Notes: generated by a model not told the origin, from the sequence alone. Positions 37,330-48,174 are shown, counted from the first letter of the stretch. The stretch: DNA of 64,000 nucleotides from Micromonospora halophytica (GCF_900090245.1 NZ_FMDN01000004.1:80169-144168); one strand, 5' to 3'. A program made the numbers and translations.

Positions 37330-37397
37330 ACGTGGCGGGGGCGACGGTTGTGCCGGTCGCCGCAGCGGGCCGGCCGGGGTGATGAAAAGCTTTGCCC

Positions 37398-39194
37398 ATG
37401 AGTTCCGCACCCGCACCGACCGACCCCACCACCCCCGCCGGCGCCGACGAGGCGACCGCTTTCGTGGATCTCGGGCTGCGCGCCGAACTGCTCGGCGCGC
37501 TGTCCGCCCTCGGCTACGAGGAGCCGACCCCGATCCAGCGGGAGGCGATCCCGCCCCTGCTGGCCGGGCAGGACCTGCTCGGCCAGGCGGCCACCGGTAC
37601 GGGCAAGACCGCCGCGTTCGCGCTCCCGCTGCTGCAGCGGATGCCGGACGGCCGCTCCGGGGGCGACCCGGTGGCGCTGGTGCTGGTGCCCACCCGGGAG
37701 CTGGCGGTGCAGGTGTCGGAGGCGTTCCACCGCTACGGCAAGGACCTGGGCGCCCGGGTGCTGCCGATCTACGGCGGGCAGCCGATCGGCCGGCAGTTGC
37801 GCGCGCTGGACATGGGCGTGGACGTGGTGGTGGCGACCCCGGGCCGGGCGCTGGACCACATCGCCCGGGGGACGCTGCGCCTGGGCGACCTGGCCACGGT
37901 GGTGCTCGACGAGGCGGACGAGATGCTCGACATGGGCTTCGCCGAGGACATCGAGGCGATCCTGGAACACGCGCCCGCGCAGCGGCAGACGGTGCTCTTC
38001 TCGGCCACCATGCCCGCCCGGATCGACGGGATGGCGCGGCAGCACCTGACCGACCCGGTGCGGATCCAGATCGAGCGGGAGCGGCCGGTGGCCGGCGAGG
38101 CGCCCCGGGTGCGGCAGAGCGCGTACATCGTCGCCCGGGGGCACAAGCCGGCCGCGTTGGGCCGGGTGCTCGACGTGGAGTCCCCCACCGCGGCGATCGT
38201 GTTCTGTCGCAGCCGCGAGGAGGTGGACCGGCTCACCGAGACGATGAACGGCCGGGGCTACCGGGCCGAGGCGCTGCACGGAGGGATGAGCCAGGAGCAG
38301 CGGGACCGGGTGATGGGCCGGCTACGCGCCGGCACCGCCGACCTGCTGGTCGCCACCGACGTGGCCGCCCGCGGCCTGGACGTCGAACAGCTCACCCACG
38401 TGGTGAACTACGACGTGCCGTCGGCGCCGGAGTCGTACGTGCACCGGATCGGCCGGGTCGGCCGGGCCGGGCGCGAAGGGGTGGCGATCACCCTCGCGGA
38501 GCCGCGCGAGCACCGGATGCTCAAGACCATCGAACGGGTGACCGGCCAACGGATCGCCATCGACAAGATCCCGACGGTGGCCGACCTGCGGACCCGACGG
38601 CTGGAGCTGACCCAGGCGGCGCTGCGCGAGTCGCTGCTGGAGGACGACCTGGATCCGTTCCGGGTGATCGTCGAGTCGCTGTCGGACGAGTTCGACATGA
38701 TGGAGGTCGCCCTGGCGGCGGTGAAGCTGGCCCACGAGGCGGCCGGGCCCACCACCGAGGACGAGGAGGAGATCCCCCAGGTCGCGGTCCGGGCCCCGCG
38801 GGAGGGTCGGCCGGAGGTCGGGGGCCGGGGTGAGCGGCGCGGCGGCGGTCGGCCACGCACCGGCGGCACCACCCAGGTCTTCATCGGGCTGGGCCGACGC
38901 GCGGGCGTCCGCCCGCAGGACCTGGTCGGCGCGATCACCGGGGAGACCGGGCTGGCCGGGCGGGACATCGGCTCGATCGAGATCGCCGACCGGTTCTCCC
39001 TGGTGGAGGTCCCGATCGGGGTCGCCGACGAGGTGATCGCCGGGCTGCGCGGAAGCACCATCAAGGGCCGCAAGGCGACCGTACGCCGGGACCGCGACGG
39101 CGAGGGCGGCGGCGACCGGCGTTTCGACGGCGGCGACCGGCGCGAGCGCCGGGACTTCGACGGCGGGCGGCGCGAGCGGCGCGACCGCCCCTGA
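37398..39194 (+). CDS. DEAD-box ATP-dependent RNA helicase with DbpA-like RNA-binding domain
   Basis: 598 residues from ATG at 37398 (an in-frame TTG at 37392 is less likely). Helicase core: Q motif EPTPIQREAIPPL, motif I ATGTGKT, Ia PTRELAVQ, Ib TPGR, II DEAD, III SAT, and second domain with FCRS, ATDVAARGLD and HRIGRVGRAG. After a charged linker, about 485-565 is a DbpA/CsdA RNA-binding fold (QVFIGLGRRAGVRPQDLVGAI). The C-terminal tail is Arg/Gly/Asp-rich (repeats of RRERRDF), typical of CsdA-like cold-shock helicases that remodel structured RNA and ribosome precursors. It is convergent with lon. Confidence 0.95.
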   Translation: MSSAPAPTDPTTPAGADEATAFVDLGLRAELLGALSALGYEEPTPIQREAIPPLLAGQDLLGQAATGTGKTAAFALPLLQRMPDGRSGGDPVALVLVPTRELAVQVSEAFHRYGKDLGARVLPIYGGQPIGRQLRALDMGVDVVVATPGRALDHIARGTLRLGDLATVVLDEADEMLDMGFAEDIEAILEHAPAQRQTVLFSATMPARIDGMARQHLTDPVRIQIERERPVAGEAPRVRQSAYIVARGHKPAALGRVLDVESPTAAIVFCRSREEVDRLTETMNGRGYRAEALHGGMSQEQRDRVMGRLRAGTADLLVATDVAARGLDVEQLTHVVNYDVPSAPESYVHRIGRVGRAGREGVAITLAEPREHRMLKTIERVTGQRIAIDKIPTVADLRTRRLELTQAALRESLLEDDLDPFRVIVESLSDEFDMMEVALAAVKLAHEAAGPTTEDEEEIPQVAVRAPREGRPEVGGRGERRGGGRPRTGGTTQVFIGLGRRAGVRPQDLVGAITGETGLAGRDIGSIEIADRFSLVEVPIGVADEVIAGLRGSTIKGRKATVRRDRDGEGGGDRRFDGGDRRERRDFDGGRRERRDRP

Positions 39195-39204
39195 CGTCCG
39201 TGTC

Positions 39205-39235
39205 GAGGCCCCCGGCCGGTGCGACCGGGGGCCTC
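39205..39235. terminator. Bidirectional terminator between helicase and lon
   Basis: GAGGCCCCCGG (39205-39215) pairs perfectly with 39225-39235 across a 9-nt loop, between convergent stops at 39194 and 39246. Confidence 0.8.
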
Positions 39236-39245
39236 GGCGGTGCGG

Positions 39246-41582
<2,337 letters not shown>

Positions 41583-41898
41583 CGAACACCTGCCATCGGA
41601 TTGAGTTGAGCGTGACAGGCTCAAGTCACAAAGCGTTCCCCTTGTTCCTCGCTGTGACCCAGGCCACTTTCGGGTCCACCGCCGCCAGCCCTGACGCACC
41701 TGGACGGCGCCGCCGTCGAACAACCCTCACCAGACACGACTGCCTGCTCACGGAGTACCCGACCCACGGCATTGACCGCGTACGGTTTTCCCACGATTGC
41801 GCGACCCGCCAAATGAAACAGACGCATATTGTTGCGGATTTGCCGTGGGATACGTCAAACTCTTAGCCACACCCCGCCCGACACAGGGAGTAATGGCG
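41583..41898. other. Divergent intergenic region, lon / lsr2
   Basis: 316 bp, holding the HAIR operator on the lon side and, on the Lsr2 side, an AT-richer stretch (41810-41875) that is the likely promoter. GGGAG at 41887-41891 is the Lsr2 ribosome site. No gene seen. Confidence 0.6.
41605..41625. promoter_or_regulatory. HAIR element (HspR operator) upstream of lon
   Basis: GTTGAGC, seven bases, GCTCAAG. Against the HAIR consensus CTTGAGT-N7-ACTCAAG the arms match 5/7 and 6/7, with exact spacing and the core TTGAG-N9-CTCAA intact. Known role: HspR binds HAIR to repress chaperone and protease genes until heat shock. Confidence 0.75.
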
Positions 41899-42246
41899 AT
41901 GGCAAGGAAAGTAATCACTGTTCTGACCGACGACCTCGACGGGGGAAAGGCCGACCGGACCGTCGAGTTCAGTCTGGACGGCCTGTCGTACACCATCGAC
42001 CTCTCGGACGAGAACGCAGGGGTCCTCCGCAAGGCGCTGGACCCGTACATCAGCGCTGGCCGGCGAATGGGGCGGGGCAGCGTGGACGCCGGCCGGCCGG
42101 CTCGCCGCCCGGCGCGCGCCGGCGTCTCCGGAATGGACCGCGAGCAGAACCGGGCCATCCGCGAATGGGCCGCGAAGAACGGCTACGAGATTTCCGAGCG
42201 TGGGCGCATCCCGGTCAGCGTCGTCGAGGCGTGGAAGAACCGCTGA
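41899..42246 (+). CDS. lsr2: Lsr2-family nucleoid-associated protein
   Basis: 115 residues from ATG at 41899, chosen because GGGAG is 8 nt upstream; ATG at 41893 is too close. The N-terminal dimerisation domain has ARKVITVLTDDLDGGKADRTVEFSLDG; the C-terminal DNA-binding domain has IREWAAKNGYEISERGRIPVSVVEAW with the RGR AT-hook-like motif. Lsr2 bridges AT-rich DNA and silences horizontally acquired genes. Length matches the family. Monocistronic, divergent from lon. Confidence 0.95.
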   Translation: MARKVITVLTDDLDGGKADRTVEFSLDGLSYTIDLSDENAGVLRKALDPYISAGRRMGRGSVDAGRPARRPARAGVSGMDREQNRAIREWAAKNGYEISERGRIPVSVVEAWKNR

Positions 42247-42786
42247 CGACCACCGGCGGGTCACGATCCGCCGCGCCGGGGTCACGCTGGGAAATCAGGC
42301 GGCCCCGGCGCTTTTCGCACCGTTCACAATTTCCACCCGGCCGGACACCGCTGTAGAAGATTTACCTCCCGCCCCACCGTCGACGACCTGCCGTGCCACG
42401 TCGCGCCCCACCGGCCCCGACCCTCGCCCAGCGGCCGAGGGCTGAAGCCCTCACGGCGTGGGTCGAGGGGCCGGATTCCTCGCGGCGATCGGCGGGGCCG
42501 ACCGGAGGTCGCCTGCTGCGGGGACGGATCCTCTTCGCCGTCACCGTGCTCTTGCCGGCGATGATCATCGCGACCGCGTACGCCACCGGCCGGCCGGGAT
42601 GCTCGCCGGGACGACGCGGGCCCCGGTGGTCTCCGCCCCCACCACGAACCTCCCCCACAGCTGAGACAGGTGCCGGGGACGAGTCCTCCCGGCAGCCTCA
42701 GTTCCCTGGGCAGCGCCACGGTCCGGGCGTACGGCTGCGGGCCGCCCGGGTTGCCCGGGCGGCCCGCGGCCGTCACGTACGTCGGG
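42247..42786. other. Intergenic stretch with a possible decayed small membrane-protein gene
   Basis: 540 bp. On the plus strand from about GTG 42393 the frame has strong third-position GC and a membrane-like segment (RILFAVTVLLPAMIIATAYA). Near 42596 the bias switches to the -1 frame, which reads MLAGTTRAPVVSAPTTNLPHS to a stop at 42664. A single missing base would join them. No ribosome site is evident, so this may be a frameshifted remnant, a sequencing error or chance. The rest holds the terminator at 42737-42767. Confidence 0.35.
42737..42767 (-). terminator. Strong hairpin terminator
   Basis: A 14-bp perfect inverted repeat, arms 42737-42750 and 42754-42767, loop TTG. It lies 20 nt past the stop of the secreted repeat protein. 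Confidence 0.8.
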
Positions 42787-44067
42787 TCAGTTGACCTGGA
42801 TCCGCACCACGTCGAAGGCGGGAGTCTGGTTGGCCCGCTCCATCATCGGCACCCGGTGCGAGCCGTCACCGGCCCAGACCGCGCACTGCGCGGTGCCGTT
42901 CTGCGGCAGGCCCGGGACCTGGATGACCACCTCGTCGGCCCGGCCGCCGCCCCGGCCGTCCTCGGTCGCCACGAAGAACGCCGGCACGGCCTCCGGGTTC
43001 GACGGAGCCGTGTCGGTGCTCTCCAGCATCCGGCAGGCGGTGTGGAAGTGACCACGGGTGAGGCCCTGGCCGTTGAGGACCGAGCTCTCCAGGTAGTAGC
43101 CACCCTGACCGGCCGCGAGGAACCGGTCCCGGACCAGGTTCCGGGTCGACACCCGCAGGGTGAACGCCTGGTTGCGCTGCACCTGGTTCGGGAACTGGGT
43201 GATCAGCAGCGACGGGTTGTTGGCCGCCGCACCGACCTCGCCGAAGGCGGTGCTGACACAGCGGTTGCCGTTCTGGAAACCGTCGTGCGGCTGGAGCCGG
43301 CTGTTACCGCAGTCCTTCGCCAGGACGCCGAGGGCGTTGCCGTTGTTGTTCCCACCGGCGTTGTCGTTGCCGCCGTTCTGGCCACCGTTGTCGGCACCGC
43401 CGTTCTGGCCACCGTTGTCGGCACCGCCGTTCTGGCCACCGTTTCCGGCAGCGACGGTGCACCGGGCGAGCTGGTCCAACCCCTGCGGGCGCTGTGCCAC
43501 CCGGCCGATCGCCGTGGCGATCCGGTTCAGCGTCGCGCGGCGCTTGTCGGCCAACGGGTTGAGGATGGCGTTGTTGACGAAGGCCGGCCCGTTACGACTG
43601 CCCTCGGCCGCCAACCGCCGGTTCACCTCGTCGATCTGCGTCTTCAGCAGGGCCAGGTTGCGGTCCACCTCGTTGCGGGCCCGATCGGGGATCCGGGGGA
43701 GCCGGCCGGTCACGTCCGGGCAGTTCACGGTGGAGGCGAGGGTGGTGACCGGCGCTTTGCCGGCCTTGACGGACTGGCACTCGGCGACCGACATCTGGCC
43801 GTCACCCCAGTGGTTGCGTACCCAGCGACCGTTCTGCCACGTCCGGGTCGTGCTGGTGCGGCCTCCGGGCGAGGTGGCGCCGGGACTCGGCTGCACACAG
43901 TTCGAGGAGACCGTCCGCGTTTTGGCGCTCTGCCGGCGTTCTCCCGCCGACGAGATCTGCGTCACGGCGGCGATCCCGCCGAAAACCGCGAGGGCGCCGA
44001 CCGCCGCCAGCAGTCGCTTGCTCCGCGCGTTACCGGATGACCGGCGCGCCCGTGGGGACCTGCGCAT
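42787..44067 (-). CDS. Secreted Asn/Gly-repeat protein, function unknown
   Basis: 426 residues from ATG at 44067, with GGAGAG 7 nt upstream. A long basic N terminus (RRSPRARRSSGNARSKR) precedes a hydrophobic signal helix (about 18-38). A helical region (about 110-200) is followed by a low-complexity insert built of NGGQNGGAD repeats (about 208-240), then a C-terminal beta-rich domain with several cysteines (TAFGEVGAAANNPSLL, GGYYLESSVLNGQGL, GHFHTACRM, FFVATEDGRGG). The C-terminal part looks like a conserved extracellular domain, but I cannot name it. Exact 27-bp DNA repeats underlie the insert and could vary in number. Confidence 0.82.
   Translation of the reverse strand: MRRSPRARRSSGNARSKRLLAAVGALAVFGGIAAVTQISSAGERRQSAKTRTVSSNCVQPSPGATSPGGRTSTTRTWQNGRWVRNHWGDGQMSVAECQSVKAGKAPVTTLASTVNCPDVTGRLPRIPDRARNEVDRNLALLKTQIDEVNRRLAAEGSRNGPAFVNNAILNPLADKRRATLNRIATAIGRVAQRPQGLDQLARCTVAAGNGGQNGGADNGGQNGGADNGGQNGGNDNAGGNNNGNALGVLAKDCGNSRLQPHDGFQNGNRCVSTAFGEVGAAANNPSLLITQFPNQVQRNQAFTLRVSTRNLVRDRFLAAGQGGYYLESSVLNGQGLTRGHFHTACRMLESTDTAPSNPEAVPAFFVATEDGRGGGRADEVVIQVPGLPQNGTAQCAVWAGDGSHRVPMMERANQTPAFDVVRIQVN
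43375..43443. repeat. 27-bp tandem repeat inside the secreted protein gene
   Basis: Two exact 27-bp copies (43375-43401 and 43402-43428) and a 15-bp partial third (43429-43443). Each encodes nine residues, so gain or loss of a unit keeps the frame. Confidence 0.9.
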
Positions 44068-44383
44068 CGAATTGCTCTCCTTCTCGATCCGGTACCTGAC
44101 TCGTGATCCCGCCGGGCGACGGAATGCGGGGTGGTCACCCCGTCGGGATCACTGCGACGTTCCGGTCGCACGTCGATGGCCGACGATGCCCTTTCCGCAC
44201 CGTCCGCCGCGTCGGTGGCGCGGCTGGAAGATCCGTGTCCATTCCCGCTTGAGTACGGAACCCCGTGGGCGAAGGTTCAACGGGAACGCAGAATTCGTCG
44301 CCGGAACCTCACCGACGGTCGGACCGGCACCCGAGAGAACGGAAGGCCACCGACCAACGACGGTCAGCGACGGCGGCGGTGAG
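44068..44383. other. Intergenic region upstream of the secreted repeat protein
   Basis: 316 bp between two minus-strand genes. It must contain the promoter of the secreted protein, but I see no clear operator or hairpin. An 83-codon plus-strand frame here lacks a ribosome site and consistent codon bias. Confidence 0.45.
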
Positions 44384-45268
44384 TCAGTCGGCGCAGAGAT
44401 GGTCGAAGGCGAAGCCGCCCACCATCTCGTCCCGGCGGTCCCGCAACGCCCGGATCTCCTGGCGCAGGGCGTCCCGGTCCACCAGTGTCGGCTCGTCGGT
44501 CTCCAGGGCGCGCAGCCGCTCCCCGATCGCGACGGTGGCGAGGTCCTCGGCCAGCCGGGCGGCGTCGACCCCACACCAGAACCGGTGCTCCCGGACCGTC
44601 ACCCGCTCCACCAGGCACCGGCCGGGGCGCACCTCGACCCAGCTCCAGCCCTCGGCGGCCCCGTCCTGGAAGCGGACGTGCAGGCCGCGCACGATCGGGT
44701 CGGCCAGGCGCCGGGACACGTACGCCTCGACGGCGTCGGCCCGGGTCAGCGCGCCGAGGTCGTTGACGTGGCCACTGCGACCGTCCGGCAGCCGACCGAC
44801 GATGTCCCGGAACCCGACCGGCGGGTCGACTGTGTCGGCCTCCGGCCCGGCGGCGGGTTGCCCACCGGCGTACTCGCGGGCGTCGAGGACGTACGCGACG
44901 ATCCGCCGGCCGTGCTCGGCGGCGCGCACCGTCGGCGACTCGATCCGCAGCACGGGCAGGCCGACCGCGGCGCAGACGGCATCGCGCATCCGCTCGGCGC
45001 GTTGCCGGGGCGAACCGGCCGGCGCGGCCGGGCCGATGGACACCGCCAGGCGCGGCAGACCGGTGTCGGCCGCGCATACGACGTGGTCGAACTCCTCCCG
45101 GGTCGCCGAGCTCCACTGGTGCCCGGTGATCCCCTCCGGGCGTCGCGGCACCAGCTCGCCGAGCCGGCGGCGGCCGTGCACGAGCTGACCGGCCCGGGTG
45201 AACGACCCGATGCCGTCGCCCGGCACCGGCCGCAGCCGGGAACCGTCGTCGGTGGCGGTGGGCGTCAT
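44384..45268 (-). CDS. DUF2726-like (restriction-endonuclease-fold-like) protein
   Basis: 294 residues from ATG at 45268. Residues 30-130 resemble DUF2726: SATREEFDHVVCAADTGLPRLAVSIG, then RAERMRDAVCAAVGLPVLRIES. This is the E/D-x-D/H...hydrophobic strand layout of PD-(D/E)XK-like folds, though a full catalytic triad is not obvious. The C-terminal half has WSWVEVRPGRCLVERVTVREHRFWCGV and a coiled tail (DRDALRQEIRALRDRRDEM). No partner gene is adjacent. A nuclease role should not be assumed. Confidence 0.7.
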   Translation of the reverse strand: MTPTATDDGSRLRPVPGDGIGSFTRAGQLVHGRRRLGELVPRRPEGITGHQWSSATREEFDHVVCAADTGLPRLAVSIGPAAPAGSPRQRAERMRDAVCAAVGLPVLRIESPTVRAAEHGRRIVAYVLDAREYAGGQPAAGPEADTVDPPVGFRDIVGRLPDGRSGHVNDLGALTRADAVEAYVSRRLADPIVRGLHVRFQDGAAEGWSWVEVRPGRCLVERVTVREHRFWCGVDAARLAEDLATVAIGERLRALETDEPTLVDRDALRQEIRALRDRRDEMVGGFAFDHLCAD

Positions 45269-45404
45269 CGTCGGCAGGTCCTCACGCTCGGTCGGTCGAC
45301 CGCCGAGTCTAGGACGTCGGCCGCTCTCGTCGGACCACCGGTGCGGCCGGAGCGGTCCCGACCGTCAACGTGCGGGGGCCGATCGATTTCTCTAGGCTCA
45401 CCGC

Positions 45405-46514
45405 GTGCTGCACTCAGGGCCCCCGACGCAACGGTTCACCAAGCGGAGTCTGGTCACGGTCTCCCACGCCATCGAGGAGGCCGCGCTGGCCACCGCCGAG
45501 GACGGGCCGCTGGTGGTGATCGCCCTGTTCCAACGGATGCCGTACTTCACCCGGGAGCTGGCCCGCTACCGGCGGATCGCCGCCGGTGCGGCGGTGACGG
45601 TCGTCGGCCTGGTCGGTGAGACCCCGCCGGAGCTGCCCGCGGGGGCGTACGGGGTGGCGCTCGACGACGTCGAGGAACTGGCCCGGGAGTGGAGCGTGGT
45701 GGCGCTCACGCCACGCTTCGGCGCCACCCTGGTGGCCCGGGACCGACGCGAGGTGGAAGCCGCCGTCACGCTGGAGGCCGGCCGACTCTTCGACGGCCGG
45801 TGGGGCTTCCGCCGCGACGAGGCGCTGCACGAGGTGGTGCGGCTGCGTGACCGGCTCGCCGACCGGCTCCCGGCGACCGCGCTGGCCACCGTCGACCAGG
45901 TGCTCGACCGGGTCCGTCACCTGCCGGCCACACCCGGCGAGAGCCGCGCCGAGGCGGGGCTGCGGCTGATGGCCGCCCGCGCCGAACGCGCCCGCCGGGC
46001 CGCGTCGGCGACCACCCGCGACGGCGAGCCGTCGGAGGTCGGGCTGGTAGACGAGCCGACGTTGCGCCGGTGGACCGGCCTGGACGGGGTGACCGCCTCC
46101 GGCACCCTGCCGGTGGCGCTGGTGGGCGTCCGGGTGGCCGAGCCGACCGGCACGCCGGAACGCTTCGGCCGGCGCAGCACGGCCCGGGAGACGCAGGCGG
46201 TCATCGGCGCGCTCACCGCCCCGCTACGCCCGGTCGACCGGGCGGTGCGCCTCGCCGGCGACGAGTACCTGCTGGTCCTGCCGGCGGTGACCGAGGAGGA
46301 GGCCCTCGCGGTGGCCGCCCGGGTGCATGCCGAGCTGGCCGGGCTGGCCCGCTCGTTCCCGTTCGTCGCATACGCCGTGCACGCGGCGGTGACGGTGACC
46401 GACCAGCGGCCACTGCCCGTCGCCGACGTCCGGCACGCGGTGGAGTGGGCGGCCCGGGAGCAGGTGCCGGTGGCGACGGTGGCCCGCGAGCCGGTCACCG
46501 CCGGCCACCGCTGA
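45405..46514 (+). CDS. DICT-domain sensor with degenerate GGDEF-like domain
   Basis: 369 residues from GTG at 45405. The N-terminal part (about 10-165) matches the DICT sensory domain (FTKRSLVTVSHAIEEAAL, LVVIALFQRMPYFTRELARYRRIAA). The C-terminal part (about 205-360) has the architecture of a GGDEF domain, but the active-site loop reads RLAGDEYLLVLPA (AGDEY in place of GGDEF), and the signal upstream is poorly conserved. It may bind nucleotide without synthesising cyclic di-GMP. TAGGCT sits 6 nt before the start with no ribosome site, a leaderless-like layout. Confidence 0.82.
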   Translation: MLHSGPPTQRFTKRSLVTVSHAIEEAALATAEDGPLVVIALFQRMPYFTRELARYRRIAAGAAVTVVGLVGETPPELPAGAYGVALDDVEELAREWSVVALTPRFGATLVARDRREVEAAVTLEAGRLFDGRWGFRRDEALHEVVRLRDRLADRLPATALATVDQVLDRVRHLPATPGESRAEAGLRLMAARAERARRAASATTRDGEPSEVGLVDEPTLRRWTGLDGVTASGTLPVALVGVRVAEPTGTPERFGRRSTARETQAVIGALTAPLRPVDRAVRLAGDEYLLVLPAVTEEEALAVAARVHAELAGLARSFPFVAYAVHAAVTVTDQRPLPVADVRHAVEWAAREQVPVATVAREPVTAGHR

Positions 46515-46643
46515 CGGATCCGGCCAGCGCGCCGAACGTCACCTCCGGCGGAACGCGACCACCGGCGGATCATGGACGCCGGACCGGCGGCGCGCGACCG
46601 TCGACGAGTCGGCGCGGTCCGCGCCGCGGGAGGGAGGGACAAC

Positions 46644-47363
46644 GTGCGGGTCGTCTCGCTGGTGCCGTCGCTGACCGAGGCGGTCGCGGTGACCGTGCCG
46701 GAGGCGCTGGTCGGCGCGACCGACTGGTGCACCCACCCGGAAGGGCTGGACGTGGCCCGGGTGGGCGGCAGCAAGTATCCCGACCTGGAAAGGGTACTCG
46801 CCCTGCGGCCGGACCTGGTGCTGCTCAACGTGGAGGAGAACCGCCGGGAGGACGCCGACGCACTGGCCACGGCCGGTGTGCCGGTACGGGTCACCTATCC
46901 GCGTACCGTGCCGCAGGCGTTGACCGAACTGGCCGACCTGCTGGCCGCACTGGGGGTCGCCGGAGAGCCGGGTTGGCTGGCCGCGGCACGCCGGGCCTGG
47001 GCGGACCCACCCGCACCGTCCGCCGTACGCCGGGCCGTCGTGCCGGTGTGGCGCCGACCCTGGGTGGTGCTCGGCGGCGACACGTTCGCCGGGGACGTGC
47101 TGCGCCGCCTCGGCGTGGTCAACCTGTACGGCGACGACCCCGAACGGTACCCACGGCCGGACCTCGCAGCGCTGCGTGCCCGGGAACCGGAGCTGGTGGT
47201 GCTCCCCGACGAGCCGTACCGGTTCAATGCCGCCGACGGCCCCGAGGCTTTCGGCGGCACGCCCTGCGCGCTGGTCTCCGGCCGCCACCTCACCTGGTAC
47301 GGCCCGTCGCTGGCCGAGGCGCCCGGACTGCTGGCCGCGCAACTCGACGCGCCGCTCACCTGA
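46644..47363 (+). CDS. Helical-backbone metal receptor (BtuF/FhuD-like) protein without signal peptide
   Basis: 239 residues from GTG at 46644, with AGGGAGGGA directly upstream. The sequence matches class III periplasmic binding proteins for cobalamin/ferric siderophores: VRVVSLVPSLTEAVAVTVPEALVGATDWCTHP, then VGGSKYPDLERVLALRPDLVLLNVEENRREDADALATAGVPV. No export signal precedes the first strand, so the product looks cytoplasmic and cannot serve a standard ABC importer. No permease is nearby. It may act as an intracellular cobamide or metal-complex binder. Confidence 0.85.
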   Translation: MRVVSLVPSLTEAVAVTVPEALVGATDWCTHPEGLDVARVGGSKYPDLERVLALRPDLVLLNVEENRREDADALATAGVPVRVTYPRTVPQALTELADLLAALGVAGEPGWLAAARRAWADPPAPSAVRRAVVPVWRRPWVVLGGDTFAGDVLRRLGVVNLYGDDPERYPRPDLAALRAREPELVVLPDEPYRFNAADGPEAFGGTPCALVSGRHLTWYGPSLAEAPGLLAAQLDAPLT

Positions 47364-47463
47364 CGTACCGCCGAGGGCTGACGGGTCGCCCCGGGTGACG
47401 CCCGCCGGGTTGACGTGCCCGCCCGGATGACGTACCCGCACAGGACGCGACGACCCGGTGACG
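47361..47463. repeat. Degenerate TGACG-core direct-repeat array
   Basis: TGACG occurs at 47361, 47379, 47396, 47411, 47428 and 47459, the first five spaced 18, 17, 15 and 17 bp, with similar GT(A/G)CCCGCC(C)GG filler. It follows the metal-receptor gene stop and precedes the universal stress gene. Could be a regulator array or remnant duplication. Confidence 0.4.
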
Positions 47464-47490
47464 AAAGGCCCGTGGTCGCCGGGCCCTTCG
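47463..47490 (+). terminator. Hairpin upstream of the universal stress gene
   Basis: GAAAGGCCCG pairs imperfectly with CGGGCCCTTC over a 7-nt loop. It may terminate the metal-receptor transcript. It overlaps the 11/14 DevR-like sequence GGGCCCTTCGCGCC at 47481-47494. Confidence 0.45.
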
Positions 47491-47548
47491 CGCCTGTCCC
47501 CCGCCCCTCGTCCGAGGTGGACTGCGGGTAGGAGGAGAGGAGTGCGTC

Positions 47549-48019
47549 ATGCAGAGCAACCGACTGATCGTGGTGGGGGTCGACGGATCCGAGGGCGGCC
47601 GGCGGGCGTTGGACTGGGCCGTCGACGAGGCGACCGCCCGCGGCGGCAGCGTCCAGGCGGTCGTCGCCTGGCGGTGGGACCGGATCGAGTTCGGCCCGGC
47701 GAACACGGTCACGCCCGTCGACGAGCGGCAACGCGCGACCGAGGTACTCGACGACGAGATCCGGGGTCTGGTCGTCCGCAAGGGACCGGGCTGCACGGTG
47801 GCCGGAGAGGTCGTCGAGGGGCCACCGGCGGACGTGCTCACCGCCGCCGCCCGCACCGCCGACCTGCTGGTGCTGGGCAGCCACGGGCACAACCGGCTGC
47901 GGCACACCGTACTCGGCTCGGTCAGCGAGGAGTGTGTACGCAAGGCGTACTGCCCGGTGGTGGTGATCCCGGTGCCGGCGGCGCCGCGCACGACGAGTGA
48001 GCCGGCGTTGCGCGGCTGA
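47549..48019 (+). CDS. Universal stress protein
   Basis: 156 residues from ATG at 47549, with GGAGGAGAGGAG upstream. Single UspA domain: IVVGVDGSEGGRRALDWAVDEA at the N terminus and the ATP-binding loop LVLGSHGHNRLRHTVLGSVSEECVRKAYCPVVVIP at the C terminus (G-x2-G-x9-G-S). Such proteins bind ATP and rise in stationary phase or hypoxia. It neighbours a CBS-BON and a DoxX-like gene, a grouping seen in DevR/OsdR regulons. Confidence 0.93.
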   Translation: MQSNRLIVVGVDGSEGGRRALDWAVDEATARGGSVQAVVAWRWDRIEFGPANTVTPVDERQRATEVLDDEIRGLVVRKGPGCTVAGEVVEGPPADVLTAAARTADLLVLGSHGHNRLRHTVLGSVSEECVRKAYCPVVVIPVPAAPRTTSEPALRG

Positions 48020-48141
48020 GCCGGCGCGGACGCGGCGGCCGTTCCCGAACGGGACGGCCGCCCCTGGCATGTCCGAGGGCCTCCGCCTCCCTCTCGGCGG
48101 GACCCCGCCCTCGAGGCACGAGCCGCACCCGCGGCAGGGAG

Positions 48142-48174
48142 CGGGCCCCGTCCAGGGGGTGTGGACGGGGCCCG
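48142..48174. terminator. Bidirectional terminator between usp and CBS-BON genes
   Basis: CGGGCCCCGTCCA (48142-48154) pairs perfectly with 48162-48174, loop 7 nt, between convergent stops. Confidence 0.8.

Noticed and set aside
35199..38279. 1026-codon minus-strand frame
   Set aside because: Only 35199-36350 is a kinase; the extension is a shadow of the membrane protein and helicase genes.
44131..44382. 83-codon plus-strand gene between the secreted protein and DUF2726-like genes
   Set aside because: Irregular third-position bias, no ribosome site and no recognisable domain.
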